A DNA stretch of 64,000 bases from positions 24,559,320 to 24,623,319 of the forward strand of contig OZ024823.1 of assembly GCA_964016985.1 (NCBI GenBank), given 5' to 3'. Below are positions 44,300 to 55,898 of this stretch, piece after piece. Source of the DNA: Anodontia alba. Its lineage: Eukaryota > Mollusca > Bivalvia > Lucinida > Lucinidae. The notes beneath the pieces were generated by a model. That model was given only the letters and a program-made list of their open reading frames with translations. It was not told where the DNA came from and ran no database searches. Positions within the stretch are counted from its first letter, which is position 1; each line of letters opens with the position of its first letter. Position numbers and translations under genes: made by a program.

Positions 44300-46262
44300 G
44301 TCGCATTAGAAATGGGGATTGACTAGCATACAACATTGACTAGCATACAACATCCCTCCTTTTCCTCTATCCCTTTTAGATACTGGATAACAGCATTATG
44401 AAGTACACTCCGTAACACAATCAGAAAGTGAGCTTACTGAAGATGGCGCTAGTTGGACGGGGTAACCAGGGTCGGCTAGCTTACCACCATCCTTCCATGT
44501 CTCCGTCTCTGTTTGCTATTAGAACAATTGTATAAAGATACCGTCATGGGTAATTCCATAACCAGAAAGACAAAAGGGACTGCTTTTAAACATAGTACGG
44601 GTTTAGCTGATGCTGGTTAGCGTTATTGTTAATGCATGAAAAACCACGTTTGATCCCTATAAACAAAATCGGTTTCAGTATCAATGCATTTTGTTAACAG
44701 GTTGACAAAATCGCTTGCAGCGTCAATAGACATTTTCTTAATATGTTGACCAAATCGGTTGTAGTATCAAACCCTTTTTCAACAGTTTTATAAAATCGGT
44801 TGCAGAATCAAAGTTCTTTTCGTGTCGGATGACAAAGTCGACCAGCTAACATTCTTTATAAATCTGCAGCGGGCCGTTATCGACCCGTCAGGGTAGTGGG
44901 GTTGGGGTTGATGTGAGATTTCAAGGGTCATTCCTTTTAGAATCTATTGATTAGCTAATCAGTACCCCATCCCTGCTTGATATTTGATAAATGGCGTCCT
45001 CAGTAATTTCGTAATCAGAGAGATACAAAGGATGGATTTAAATATAAAATTAATTTAGGTTGGCGCTGGGCAGTGGGGGACGGTTGAGGGTTGGGTGGGG
45101 TGGGGGAGGGTTCGGGAAGGGGGAAAAAGCCTACGTCGGTTTTCTTACTCAGCACCTTTCTTTTCCTCCGTCCCTGCTTAATAGTAGAATAACTTTTGAA
45201 GAAATAGTTATTGATTACTATTAGGTAATAATCAGAAAGATGGGAAAGATGATTTAAATTTAGAATGAATTTAGTTTGGCGTGGGTCGGGGATGAGGATG
45301 AGGAGAGGTGGGGTAAGATACGTAGTCAGGGTCGGCAAGCTTTACCGCACTTCTCCCCGGCACCTCTCCCTCAATTCCCTGTTAGCGATTAGAGTAATTG
45401 AAATAATTACAAAAAGTTTGTTTGTTTGATTTGGGCTTAACGTCGCTTTCAACAATCTTTCAGTCATATCGCGACGGTGTCTAGATTTGACAGGGAGCTC
45501 AATTCTCACTTTTAGTGTGTTGCCTCATTGAAATATCATGCCCCAGACACTTTGACATGATATTCCACCCAGTCACATCATACTGACACTGAGCTGACCA
45601 GTTCCGATTCCTATAGCTCTATTTTCTTAATGCTGAGCGCTAAGCGAAAGAGCAGCTAGTACCATTTTTAAAGTCTTTGGTATGACCCGGCCGGGGATCG
45701 AACCCGCAACCTCCCGATCACAAAGCGGACGCTCTACCACTGAGCCACAAAAAGAAATAGTCATTAATCAATTTATGCCTAGTGTTCAATAAAAGGAACA
45801 TTGACAAAGAGTGTAGGTCCAGATTAGCAGTCACAGAAAGCGGCGTCTCATCAGGATCTTCATTATTTGCATTAGATACAGGAATAATGATAAATGGGGT
45901 AAGCTGTCCAAATCTTGATAGAAACTACTTGCATAAATGGTCACTAATTCTACAATCAGAAATATACAAGGGAGTGATTCAAACATAAAATACGAATGTT
46001 GGTCTGAGTGTTGAGATTGATGGTTGTGGGTGGGGTGCTGAACGGGAAGGTGGGGGATACAGCCAAACAACTATTTTACCCCCTAATCCCTCACTGATTG
46101 CAGTCTGATATAAAGATGAATTAGGGATGCATAGAGTATATATGGGACGGCGCTGGTTGGGGATTGTACTGGGCGGGTGAATGTGCGGATATGCGGAGAT
46201 AGCCAGGGTTGGTTACCTAAACTCTACTCTCATTATCTCCATCCCTGTTTGACAAATGATGC
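44300..46262. repeat. Highly diverged tandem array, period about 250 bp
   Basis: A cycle recurs four to five times: a CCATCCCTGTTTGA-like motif, ATAATCAGAAAGAT-like, TTTAAATATAAAATTAATTT-like, GGCGCTGGTTGGGGAT-like, then GGGTCGGC-AGCTTACC-like. Clear examples start near 44495, 44965, 45170 and 46080. A sub-array of about 60 bp (CAAAATCGGTTTCAGTATCA-like) lies at 44660-44830, half a CAGCTAACATTCT MITE at 44840-44896, and a SINE at 45417. Repeat identity is low, so this is an old array. Confidence 0.55.
45417..45746 (-). mobile_element. tRNA-derived SINE family 2, full length
   Basis: On the minus strand: TGTGGCTCAGTGGTAGAGCG (A box), GCGGGTTCGATCCCCGGCCG (B box), then TACCAAAGACTTTAAAAATG and a body ending GCCCAAATCAAACAAAC. 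ACAAAAAG occurs at both sides (45409-45416 and 45747-45754). The headless relative is at 17226-17494. Confidence 0.85.
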
Positions 46263-46561
46263 ACAAGCAGCCTTTTTTTTTTTTTTTTTTTTTACTAAAC
46301 TCAGAATCCCAAATAATCAGCTTAAAATAGAACAGTCGGTATAAATGATATTATAATATCTGACACTCAGTAATAAGCAACTTTTTCCTCTTTACCGACT
46401 ATGGAAATATTCCACATGAAGTTTTCAATTAAGCCATTCGATCACAAGTATAAAGGGACAAAGTAGGGAAGGGAAAAATCAAACGTTTAAATCTTCCTAT
46501 ACAATGTTATATTTCAAACAATTTCGCAATAGTAATTAAATCGAAACGCGAATCTGTATTT

Positions 46562-46738
46562 TAACCCTTAAAGCGCCAAGCAAAATTTGTAGCAGACGAT
46601 ATTTATTTTATTTTATTTTTTTAATTTTTCAAAGAAAACAAGTCTTGATATTTCATGTGAATCGTCAAGCAGTCAATGACTTGTTTTCTTGAAAAAAAAA
46701 AAAAAAAAAAAAAATCTCAAAATTTAAGGATTAATGAC
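46562..46738. repeat. Group E MITE, expanded homopolymers
   Basis: TTAACCCTTAAAGCGCCAAG, GTAGCAGACGATATTTATTT, TCTTGATATTTCATGTGAAT. The right shell is replaced by a 21-base A run (46693-46713). Between 46739 and 47002 nothing was recognised. Confidence 0.6.
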
Positions 46739-46999
46739 GATCTTTCTGCTTAACTGATCTTCTTAACCTCAGTGGAGGGTCTGAAATCTTTCACCAATGC
46801 TAAACGAAAAGTTTATATTCCGTCTTTGGAATTGAAATTGCAAGGCCAAGTGTATTCCGATCATTTGGAGAAAGCGGATGTCTGAAACGATATTTTTTTC
46901 AGAGACCAAACGTTTGCTAGATGAACAATGCGCTGTACTTCATGTCCTAACATTCCTACTGTGTTCTCGACATCTTTCAGAAAATCGTTTTTTGCTTGA

Positions 47000-47002
<3 letters not shown>

Positions 47003-47060
<58 letters not shown>
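47003..47060. repeat. (CT)n microsatellite
   Basis: Twenty-eight or so CT units followed by a short GTGTGTGTGC run. The overlapping open frame is an artefact. Confidence 0.9.
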
Positions 47061-47063
<3 letters not shown>

Positions 47064-47221
47064 TGTGTGCGTGTTTGTACCCGCGCGTGCATGTGTATGT
47101 GTGTAATTGACTGGCGCCATATAGCTTTGGATTTTTACATATGGTGGATTATTCGATTAACTCACTAAAGACGTTTTATATTTGCCGGGACATCGGTTTG
47201 TAACGACCCCGGCAAATATAT

Positions 47222-50200
47222 ACAAGAGGACCATGATGGTCCTATATCGCTCACCTGAGCAAACAGCTTTGCATACTTACTGTTGAAGTTTCAGCCAAGT
47301 TTACTGCTTTAAGATTTTTGTATAAATTTTATAGCCCTGCTCCCCAGCGGCCATGTTATTTTTTCATGCATCACGATGGCTTGCACTGAATCTTGAGAGT
47401 ATCACCAAAGGAACAATTCTGCCAAGATATATTGAAATCGGTCCAGTGGTTTCTGACAAAAAGATTTTTAAAATGTTTTATATAGCTACATAGGGAAATT
47501 AAGCCCCAGCCCCTAACGGCCATGTTTTTTGACGAATCATGACTGCTTAAATAAACTTGGTAGAGGGTCACCATAGGAACATTCCTGCCAAGTTATATTG
47601 AAATCGGTTAAGTGGTTTCTGACAAGAAGATTTTTCTATTTAGATATATAGGGAAAATAAGCCCCACCCCTAGCAGCCATGTTTTTTGACGAATCATGAT
47701 TGCTTGAACAATCTTGGTAGAGGATCACCAAAGCAACATTCCTGCCAAGTAATATTGAAATCAGTCAGGTGGTTACTGACAAGAAGAATTTTAAAGTTTT
47801 CTATACAGACACATACGAAAAATAAGCCCCTCCCCCTGGCGGCCATATTTTTTAACGTATCATGAGGGCGTGAACAATCTTGGTAGAAGGTCACCAAAGC
47901 AACATTCCTGCCAAGTAACATTGAACTCGATCCAACGGTTTCTTAAGAGAAGATTTTTAAAGTTTTCTATACAGATATATAGGAAAAAATATGCCCCGCC
48001 CCCTAGCAGCCATGTTTTTTTTTTTGGACAAATCATGACGGCTTGAACAATCTTGGTAGAGGATCACCAAGGAAACATGTTTGCCAAGTTATATAGAAAT
48101 CGGTTCAGTGGTTTCTGACATGAAGATTTTTAAAGTTTTCTATATAGATATATAGGGAAAATAAGCCCCGCCCCCCTGGCAGCCATGTTTTTTGACGAAT
48201 CATGACGGCTTGAACAATCTTGAGAGGTTACAAAAGAAACATTTCTGCAATGTTATATTGAAATCGGTCCAGTGGTTTCTGACAAGAAGATTTTTAAAGT
48301 TTTCTATATAGATATATAGGGAAAATAAGCCCTGCCCCCTGGCGGCCATGTTTTTTGACAAATCCAAATGGCTTGAACAATCTTGGTAGAGGATCACCAA
48401 AGGAACATTTCTACAAAAATATATTGAAATCGGTCCATGGTTTCTGACAAGAAGAGTTTTAAAGTTTCTATATAGATATATAGAGAAAATAAGCCCCGCC
48501 CTCTGGCAGTCATGTTTTTTGACGAATCCAAATGGCTTGAACAATCTTGGTAGAGGATCACCACAGGAACACTTCTGCAAAATTATATAGAAATCGGTCC
48601 AGTGGTTTCTGACAAGAAGATTTTTAAAGTTTTCTATATAGATATATAGGGAAAATAAGCCCCGCCCCCTGGCGGCCATGTTTTTTGACGAATCCAAATG
48701 GCTTGAACAATCTTGGTAGAGGATTACCAAAGGGACATTTCTGCAAAATTCTATTGAAAGCGGTCCAGTGGTTTCTGACAAGAAGATTTTTAATTTTTTC
48801 TATATAGATATACAGGGAAAATAAGCCCCGTCCCCTGGCGGCCATGTTTTTTGACGAATCTAAATCTGTTGAACAATCTTGGTAGAGGATTACCAAAGGA
48901 ACATTTCTGCAAAATTATATTGAAATCGGTCCAGTGGTTTCTGACAAGAAGATTTTTAAATTTTTCTATATAGATGTATAGGGAAAATAAGCCCCGCCCC
49001 CTGGCGGCCATGTTTTTTGACGAATCCAAATGGCTTGAACAATCTAGGTAAAGGATTACCAATAGAACATTTCTGCAAAATTATACTGCAATCGGTCCAG
49101 TGGTTTCTGACAAGAAGATTTTTTTAAGTTTTCTATATAGATATATAGGAAAAATAAGCCCCGGCCCCCAACCCCCCCCCCCCGGCGGCCATGTTTTTTG
49201 ACGAATCCAAATGGCTTGAACACTCTTGGTAGAGGATCACCAAAGAAACAGTTCTGCAAAATTATACTGAAATCGGTCCAGCGGTTTCTGACAAGAAGAT
49301 TTTTAAAGTTTTCTTTATAGATATATAGGGAAAATAAGCCCCGCCCCCTGGCGGCCATGTTTTTGACGAATCCAAAGGCTTGAACAATCTTGATAGAGGA
49401 TCACCAAAGGAACATTTCTACAAAATTATATTGAAATCGGTCCAGTGGTTTCTGACAAGAAGATTTTTAAATTTTTCTATATAGATGTATAGGGAAAATA
49501 AGCCCCGCCCCCTGGCGGCCATGTTTCTTGACGAATCAAAAGGCTTGAACAATCTTGGTAGAGGATCACCAAAGGAACATTTCTGCAAAATTATATTGAA
49601 ATCGGTCTAGTGGTTTCTGACAAGAAGATTTTTAAAGTTTTTTATATAGATATATAGGGAAAATAAGCCCCGCCCCCAACCCCCCCCCCCCGCCGGCGGC
49701 CATTTTTTTGACTAATCCAAACGGCTTGAACACTCTTGGTAGAGGAACACCAAAGAAACATTTCTGCAAAATTATACTGAAATCGGTCCAGCGGTTTCTG
49801 ACAAGAAGATTTTTAAAGTTTTCTATATAGATATATAGGGAAAATAAGCCCCGCCCCCTGGCGGCCATGTTTTTGACGAATCCAAAGGCTTGAACAATCT
49901 TGGTAGAGGATCACCAAAGGAACATTTCTGCAAAATTATATTGAAATCGGTCCAGTGGTTTCTGACAAGAAGATTTTTAAAGTTTTTTATATAGATATAT
50001 AGGGAAAATAAGCCCCCCCCCTCCACCCCCCCCCCCTGGCGGCCATGTTTTTTTACGAATCCAAATGGCTTGAACACTCATGGTAGAGGATCACTAAAGA
50101 AACATTTCTGCAAAATTATACTGAAATCGGTCCAGCGGTTTCTGACAAGAAGATTTTTAAAGTTTTCTGTATAGATATATAGGGAAAATAAGCCCCGCCC

Positions 50201-50745
50201 CTGGCAGCCATGTTTTTGACGAATCCAAATGGCTTGAACAATCTTGGTAGAGGATCACCAAAGGAACATTTCTGCAAAATTATATTGAAATCGGTCCAGT
50301 GATTTCTGAATAGAAGATTTTTAAAGTTTTTTTATATAGATATATAGGGAAAATAATCCCTGCCCCCTGGCGGCCATGTTTTTTGACGAATCCAAATGGC
50401 TTGAACAATCTTGGTAGAGGATCACCAAAGGAACATTCCTGCAAAATTATATTGAAATCGGTCCAGTGGTTTCTGACAAGAAGATTTTTTAAGTTTTTAG
50501 TTAAAAAATCTATTTTTAGCTCGTGTGACCTAGATATGCAATGGACCGGAACCATTTGTACAACTGTGAAAGAGGACCAACCAAGGATCATTCCTGTGAA
50601 GTTTGGTCAAAATCCAATCAGTGGTTTAGGAGGAGATGTTGTTTAAAGATTGTGAACGGACGGACGGACAGACGGACGTCGACGACGACGACGGACGGTG
50701 AGTGATCACAAAAGCTCACCTTGAGCCTTCGGCTCAGGTGAGCTA
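47222..50745. repeat. Long tandem-core element, about 19 units of 165-168 bp
   Basis: The head ACAAGAGGACCATGATGGTC then TATCGCTCACCTGAG, and the tail CAAAAGCTCACCTTGAGCCT folding on GGCTCAGGTGAGC, are the same end modules as 25008-28110. The core is unrelated in sequence: the landmark CCCCTGGCGGCCATGTTTTT recurs near 47348, 47517, 47673, 47841, 48007, 48181, 48342, 48506, 48673, 48838, 49005, 49187, 49352, 49516, 49698, 49861, 50041, 50205 and 50372. The common 168-bp unit is a multiple of three, so minus-strand frames up to 193 codons repeat the motif MAARGRGLFSLYIYIENF; they are judged a by-product. GGACGGACGGACAGACGGAC and GTCGACGACGACG precede the hairpin. Confidence 0.85.
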
Positions 50746-51639
50746 AAAATCGTAAAACAAACTGTGTTTTAGGCAGATTAATGTCTATTTTATTTTCATT
50801 TCAATCAAGAAATTTCATAAAGCTTAATAAAAGCACACATTAATCATATTGTTGTTCTTTTTTACCTGTTACATTGAAAATTTATTAAACTTTACCCTTG
50901 TCCCCATCTGTATGTAAACATGAACAAAATTTGCGCCGGTACTTAGACGTTTACATCTAAATATTTTGTCTTTACCTTCACTGAGTTTCCATGTTCGCCA
51001 ACGTACCTGGTATGACAGATGAATTTACCTGGCATTCCGTTTTAACGCTTGGTATCGTGATGGTGTCACGTGGTATGACAGATATTGCAGCTACTTAGAC
51101 AGCATTTTCTGCGTTGCAATTATTGGCATTCTGTTTTAACGCCTGGTATCGTGATGATGTCACGCATACAAGTATACAGGTAAATCACTATCATATAAAT
51201 TTGGTGTCATTGTAAAGAATAATCATCTACACATAAGATGCAGCGATTTCCAGCAAGGAAACGGCATCGATTGAAATGACGAAAGGGATCTGAATCAATA
51301 TTTGCGCATGGGTAGCTTCCCTTTAAATATGTAACTAACATTCATGGACTGTTATACCTTCAAATTGATCACGGAGTACAAAAAAAAATAAAAAAAAAAA
51401 AAAAAAACGAGCCCTCTCATCTGGGTCTACACTGTTAGTCATTCTTTCCTCATCCCTGTATGTCCACATCGAAGAAAGAATAGTCCATTTCAGAAAATCA
51501 GGGGTGAAAGCAAAAAAAAAAAGAAAAAAAAAGTCCATCCAAATACGCAAAGTGTGATTCAAGGGAGATTAATAGTAAAAAAAATATTAAATTCACTTCA
51601 GGAGTAGTGGTTTCAGTTAAACTAAGGCGCCGAATAAAA
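50746..51639. other. Intergenic stretch with a short direct duplication
   Basis: CCGTTTTAACGCTTGGTATC near 51037 and CTGTTTTAACGCCTGGTATC near 51130 mark a roughly 95-bp direct duplication, each followed by a GTCACG motif. A-rich runs lie at 51379-51407 and 51515-51531. No gene was seen. Confidence 0.5.
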
Positions 51640-51676
51640 CAACCTGTCTTATTAGCGGACGACAAATTGGTAAAAA

Positions 51677-51709
<33 letters not shown>

Positions 51710-52126
51710 TTTTTCTTCAGAAAATAGGCTTTGACATTTCAAGCAAATTGTTTCCCTTGTTTTCTTAGGAAATAGGATTTGACATTTCAAGCAAATTGTC
51801 TCAAGTGGGATTGGTCATTTCATACAAATTGCTGCACATCTACAGCTTACATAAGATGTCTCATCATATTTTCTTGGAAATTAAAAAACTGTTTCAGAAA
51901 GTCGTCTGTTGAAATTTTACCCAGCAAAATGTTGATGTTAAAGGTTTTACCTTTATCTTCGCTTACCAGCTGTATAACAGGAAATGACAATATACAACTT
52001 AACGTTTAGCATGATGGGTAATTTTTTTACACGACACACTAAACTCTTTTTCTTATTTCTTCCAGAAAACAGGATTTGACATTTATATCAAATGAATATC
52101 AATATCAATATCAAATCCTGTTTGTG

Positions 52127-52162
<36 letters not shown>

Positions 52163-52206
52163 TGCTATGTCGTCTGCGAATCAGCCCAGAGACTGGTTAA
52201 GGTTAA
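51640..52206. repeat. Two group E MITEs upstream of the cystatin-like gene
   Basis: 51640-51945 is rearranged, with ATTTGACATTTCAAGCAAAT occurring more than once and a long T run (51687-51714). 51998-52206 begins TTAACGTTTAGCATGATGGG and ends GACTGGTTAAGGTTAA, with an A run of about 33 bases at 52126-52158. The second ends 122 bp before the start codon of the gene at 52329. Confidence 0.65.
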
Positions 52207-52262
52207 CAGGATTTGATCATTGTTTGATTAGAAAACACTTAAATGAATTAGGGATGCACATG

Positions 52263-52268
52263 TATATA
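52263..52268 (+). promoter_or_regulatory. Candidate TATA box of the cystatin-like gene
   Basis: TATATA within CATGTATATACAATATG, 61-66 bp before the ATG, a spacing that would leave a 5' leader of about 30-40 bases. It lies only 57 bp downstream of a group E MITE. Position-based inference. Confidence 0.35.
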
Positions 52269-52328
52269 CAATATGATAGTAATAAACAATTGGTTTCCAG
52301 TTAAATCACTTTGTTTCGTTGAAGCTGG

Positions 52329-52437
52329 ATGAAAATGGCTCTTAATTGCTTTGTGTTTATTGTGTTTTTCGTTTGCGTTGGTTGTTATGGGAAGTCTTTG
52401 GACGTTTATTTAGAGGACAGATTGCAGTACAAAGAAG
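52329..52437 (+). CDS. Cystatin-like protease inhibitor, exon 1 (signal peptide)
   Basis: Encodes MKMALNCFVFIVFFVCVG, then CYGKSLDVYLEDRLQYKE. A Lys-containing start and a hydrophobic run of about 15 residues with small residues near position 21 make a secretory signal peptide, so the inhibitor should act outside the cell or in the endomembrane system. The donor is GAAGGTGAGA, phase 1. The split Gly codon joins exon 2 to give a GG pair, the N-terminal glycine region that type 2 cystatins insert into the protease cleft. ATG at 52329 is preferred over the Met two codons later because both are in frame and the first is upstream; either would keep the signal. Intron 1 is 3.9 kb and holds a SINE, several MITEs and microsatellites. 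Confidence 0.82.
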
Positions 52438-52591
52438 GTGAGATTTTTTTTTTTTTTTTATTGCGAAGCACTAAGTGAGGGATGGGAATGGGTGGGGGGA
52501 CGTCCATGTCCCTCTTGTAACTGAAACGCAGTGTTAGAAAAATACACCATCGGGCAAAAATGAGCCAGACAAAACCTTGTATTTGTCTTAG

Positions 52592-52780
52592 GAGCATTAA
52601 CCTCAAACCATACCTCTCCTAAAATTTGAACAAGTCTATTTTACAGCCTCTTGATGTTTCTTAAGACTGTTTGATGAATAACAAACAGTGTATATCCTGA
52701 TCAGACGCCGCGTTTTGCGGCGTCTGATCTGTGTCTACGCTGTTTGCTCAGGCCTGTCTGTCCGAATACTAGGGTAAATA
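52592..52780. repeat. Group G MITE
   Basis: CCTAAAATTTGAACAAGTCT, core CAGTGTATATCCTGATCAGA, centre CGCCGCGTTTTGCGGCG, right end GAATACTAGGGTAAATACAG. A SINE has inserted at its right end. Confidence 0.75.
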
Positions 52781-52794
52781 CAGTGTCTTCGGGA

Positions 52795-53096
52795 GCCGGC
52801 CTCGGTGGCTCATTTGGAAGCGCGTCCGACTGGAGACCAGGACGCCGCGGGTTCGACCTCCGCCGAGGTCGGCAACATTCTTTCGTGGAGATTGATCATG
52901 AAATATTTTCTACGGTGATTCTCTCCCTTCCGCTGATTCAAGGAGGGCAGTTGTCAGTTTCTGGCGAAAGAATGTGCACAATACTGGTTAACCGCTCAGA
53001 GGATTAAGCCTTCCCAGTAAACGTGTGGTTAGGTAAACTGACCGCACTCGACATGACCCCATTGGGTTGACTGGGCCGTAAATCCTCAACACAAAC
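52795..53096 (+). mobile_element. tRNA-derived SINE family 1, full length
   Basis: GCCGGCCTCGGTGGCTCATT (A-box region) and GCGGGTTCGACCTCCGCCGA (B box), tail AAATCCTCAACACAAACAAA. Flanks CAGTGTCTTCGG (52781-52792) and CAGTGTCTTTGG (53100-53111) are a near-perfect target duplication. Intron 1 of the cystatin-like gene, same strand. Confidence 0.87.
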
Positions 53097-53111
53097 AAAC
53101 AGTGTCTTTGG

Positions 53112-53815
53112 ACACGTGGGCCCTGTGAAAATACATTTAGTTACGACACATCGTATAATGATGCTTTATATCTGTACATAGTTTCGTGAATGGTTTTAAA
53201 AGCATGGAGCGGGCACGATTTGTGACTGGCAGACAAACGAGCGGACAGACAGACAGACAGCCATGCTAAAGCCAATATGAATCCCAGAGGTGAAGGAGAC
53301 ATAATTATATTGGTCAAAATGCTCAACAATAGTACAGTGAAAACGAATATATTATCAGGAAGTGTACAGGGACATTTGACATCACTTGTTTCCGATCATT
53401 TCTGGGAGCTCTTGTATAATTTTATTGTCGATAGGCTATATACAAGGAGATTTCCATTAATTCAATCAAATCTAGAATCGCAGTTATTTCCCATTTCCTC
53501 TATGTGTGACTGCGAATATTTAGCCGAGTACAGCAGTCCAGTGTGTATGTGGCTTCAACACAATCTCTTTCTTTCTTTCTTTCTTTTTTCTTTCTTTCTT
53601 TCTTTCAACACAGTACAATGGTTGTGATGGGGTAAAGACATTCTGTTTGCAGCAGGTGGCGGAAGGGGACGTGTTTTTATTTCTTGTGTTTCTCCACTGA
53701 TATTTTCTTTACCTTCATTCTCCTCTGTTTCTCTCTCTTTCCTTTCCTCTTCTATCTTTTTTATCTATTATCTCCTTGTCTCTGGGAGAGGAAACAAAAT
53801 GATCCGTAAGGACTG
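53112..53815. other. Intronic stretch, simple repeats only
   Basis: GACAGACAGACAGACAG near 53245 and a (CTTT)n run at 53568-53607 are present. A 116-codon frame at 53277-53627 includes the CTTT run and has no known domain; it is not called. Confidence 0.5.
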
Positions 53816-54366
53816 GCATTCCAGCAGGAACACAACGTTAAAACAATGTCGATTAAACTTTGATCCTACGTAAAGACAGACGTTGCAACAGCGTCGATTC
53901 AACGGTGATTCAACGTCAAGACTTTGAATATCATCGCTGAATCGATGGTGTTTCAACATTACACGACGTTGTTTCAAGGACTGACATCCCAACAGGAACA
54001 CGACGTTGAAACAACGTCGATTCAACGCCAACTGACGCGTCGCCGTAAAACGAAATTTCCGACCGTAAAACCGCCGATTTACCTCCCCAAATGACAAATT
54101 TGAATGCAGTTATCCCCTTTCAAATGCATTTATTCATTTTTTTTCTGTTGAAAAAATGTAATGTTTGCACAAACCGACAAGTGTTGTGAGCTGCATAAAA
54201 CCAAATGCCAGCCAATGAGAAGCGACATTACGTGATGACGTCGGATTTCCGACAGTATATCGCAGAATAATAACGTCGGATTTTTGACGTTATCCAATAA
54301 GACGTCGCATTACATACGCAAGTGCATTAGAATCTAAGTTATTTCAACGTTGTGTCTCGCTGGGAT
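53816..54366. repeat. Group J repeat, long form
   Basis: Left end ATTCCAGCAGGAACACAACG and right end CAACGTTGTGTCTCGCTGGG are inverted repeats about 550 bp apart. The left 200 bp contain several AACAACGTCGATTCAACG copies. The inner part (54050-54310) has two TCCGAC-bearing segments (GACGTCGGATTTCCGACAGT). Confidence 0.6.
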
Positions 54367-54629
54367 GTCGTTAAACCACAACCCAATATACTGCAACATG
54401 TAGGCGGTTTAAAAAAAAAAAAAAAAAAAAAATCGGGAAATGTAACGAGAGTTAAAAAACAGATTTTGTTTAGTTTTTACATGTGATGGCCTAGCCACTT
54501 TGAACTGATCTAGTATGGTCAGTGTAACTACACGTAAGATGTCTCCGAATATCCGAATATCAGTGTAAACTTTTGACAGCATTTTGGAACCAATATACAC
54601 TATTGGTAGGTCCGAGATAGTATTATCAG

Positions 54630-54911
54630 CATCACGAAAACACGCCTAATATATAATTTTGACCCCCTTAAACCCCACTTTTATATAGTAAAACTGGGGT
54701 TTACAGGGATATACATTATCTTTCTTATTTCTGCTCAAAAACATAGATTGTGAGTACTCGTTAGAACCGCCTCGGCGAGGCAGTTCTAACGAGTACCCAC
54801 AATCTATGTTTTGAGCAGAAAAATGAAAAATATCAGAATTTTTATCTGAAAATTTTCATATTTTTGGTGGTAAAATTTTCAATATATTTGAATAGGCGTG
54901 TTTTCGTGATG
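54630..54911. repeat. Group B MITE, complete
   Basis: Perfect 18-bp ends CATCACGAAAACACGCCT and AGGCGTGTTTTCGTGATG. Then AAACCCCACTTTTATATAGT with AAACTGGGGTTTACAGGG, then TTGTGAGTACTCGTTAGAAC folding on TTCTAACGAGTACCCACAAT. The last is the same core as group A in a wholly different terminal setting. 54367-54629 shows only an A run (54412-54432). Confidence 0.85.
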
Positions 54912-55139
54912 GGTCCGACATAGCACAGAATACGGAAATTGAAATCCATCTTTGAACAGGAAGCATGCTAAATGTTATCTACAAATGGCAAAATACAACG
55001 GTTTCTGTTTTTTTTCTGTAAGGATTTATTGGGCGTACACCAACCTCAAAAAAGCACAATGGAGACAACAAAACAATATATTTGCTTAACCCATTATAAA
55101 TTAAATGAGCCCCTCCACCCATCCAGCCCCTCCACCCAT

Positions 55140-55144
<5 letters not shown>

Positions 55145-55228
<84 letters not shown>
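55145..55228. repeat. Compound (CT)n(AT)n microsatellite inside a group H-like repeat
   Basis: About 27 CT units then about 15 AT units. TTAACCCATTATAAATTAAA lies 57 bp before it, and GTGGAGACCCTATCAGAAGC plus ACAATGAGTTAATGAG after it (to 55400), so the microsatellite appears to lie inside a group H element (about 55087-55400). Confidence 0.75.
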
Positions 55229-55231
<3 letters not shown>

Positions 55232-55617
55232 TCTGAAAAGTATGTGGTCTATGTGATTTAGATATTCATAGAGAAAAATGGTTGAACTATTTGCAAAGAG
55301 TGGAGACCCTATCAGAAGCCGCGTTATGCAGCATCTGATCTGGGTCTGCACTGTCTCCAAGTATCCTTTTAGGGGTTTCCAGGCTACAATGAGTTAATGA
55401 GACTTACATCAAACGAACGTCAAATATTTTTTCTTCGATAATAACCATATCGATATTTTTAGAAAAACTTAAGTGACAAGGCACCTTTTATTTCTTTTAA
55501 TGATTTTAATGTCAGTCAGCGTATGTAAAAGGCCCAATTCTTGAAAACGGTAGCATTGGCATATAGATTTATGTCACATGAACACAAATTGAAATTCAGG
55601 TGGTTTTGAACTAATCT

Positions 55618-55852
55618 CCTAAAGCAGAAGCAGACGACATTCCGAGTTTTTTTTTCATTTATCGGAGAAAATAAGACTTGGCATTTCATGTTAATCGTCT
55701 GCTAGGCCAAATAAGACTTGGCATTTTATGTGAATCGTCTGCCTGCCTAGCAGATGATTCACATGAAATGCCAAGTCCTATTTTCCCTGAAAAAAAAAAA
55801 AAAAAAAATAGATGGGATTGTCGTCTGCTACAAATTTGCGTAGTGCTTTAAG
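55618..55852. repeat. Group E MITE with duplicated left core
   Basis: AAGACTTGGCATTTCATGTT and AAGACTTGGCATTTTATGTG are two tandem left cores. One right core, CACATGAAATGCCAAGTCC, follows, then an A run (55790-55808) and GTCGTCTGCTACAAATTTGC. Confidence 0.65.
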
Positions 55853-55898
55853 CCTTTCAGCCCTGCAGACCAAAAGAAATATTTAGCAAACAATGTTG

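Noticed and set aside
47222..50745. CRISPR-like regular repeats
   Set aside because: These are head-to-tail 165-bp units without unique spacers in a eukaryotic genome.
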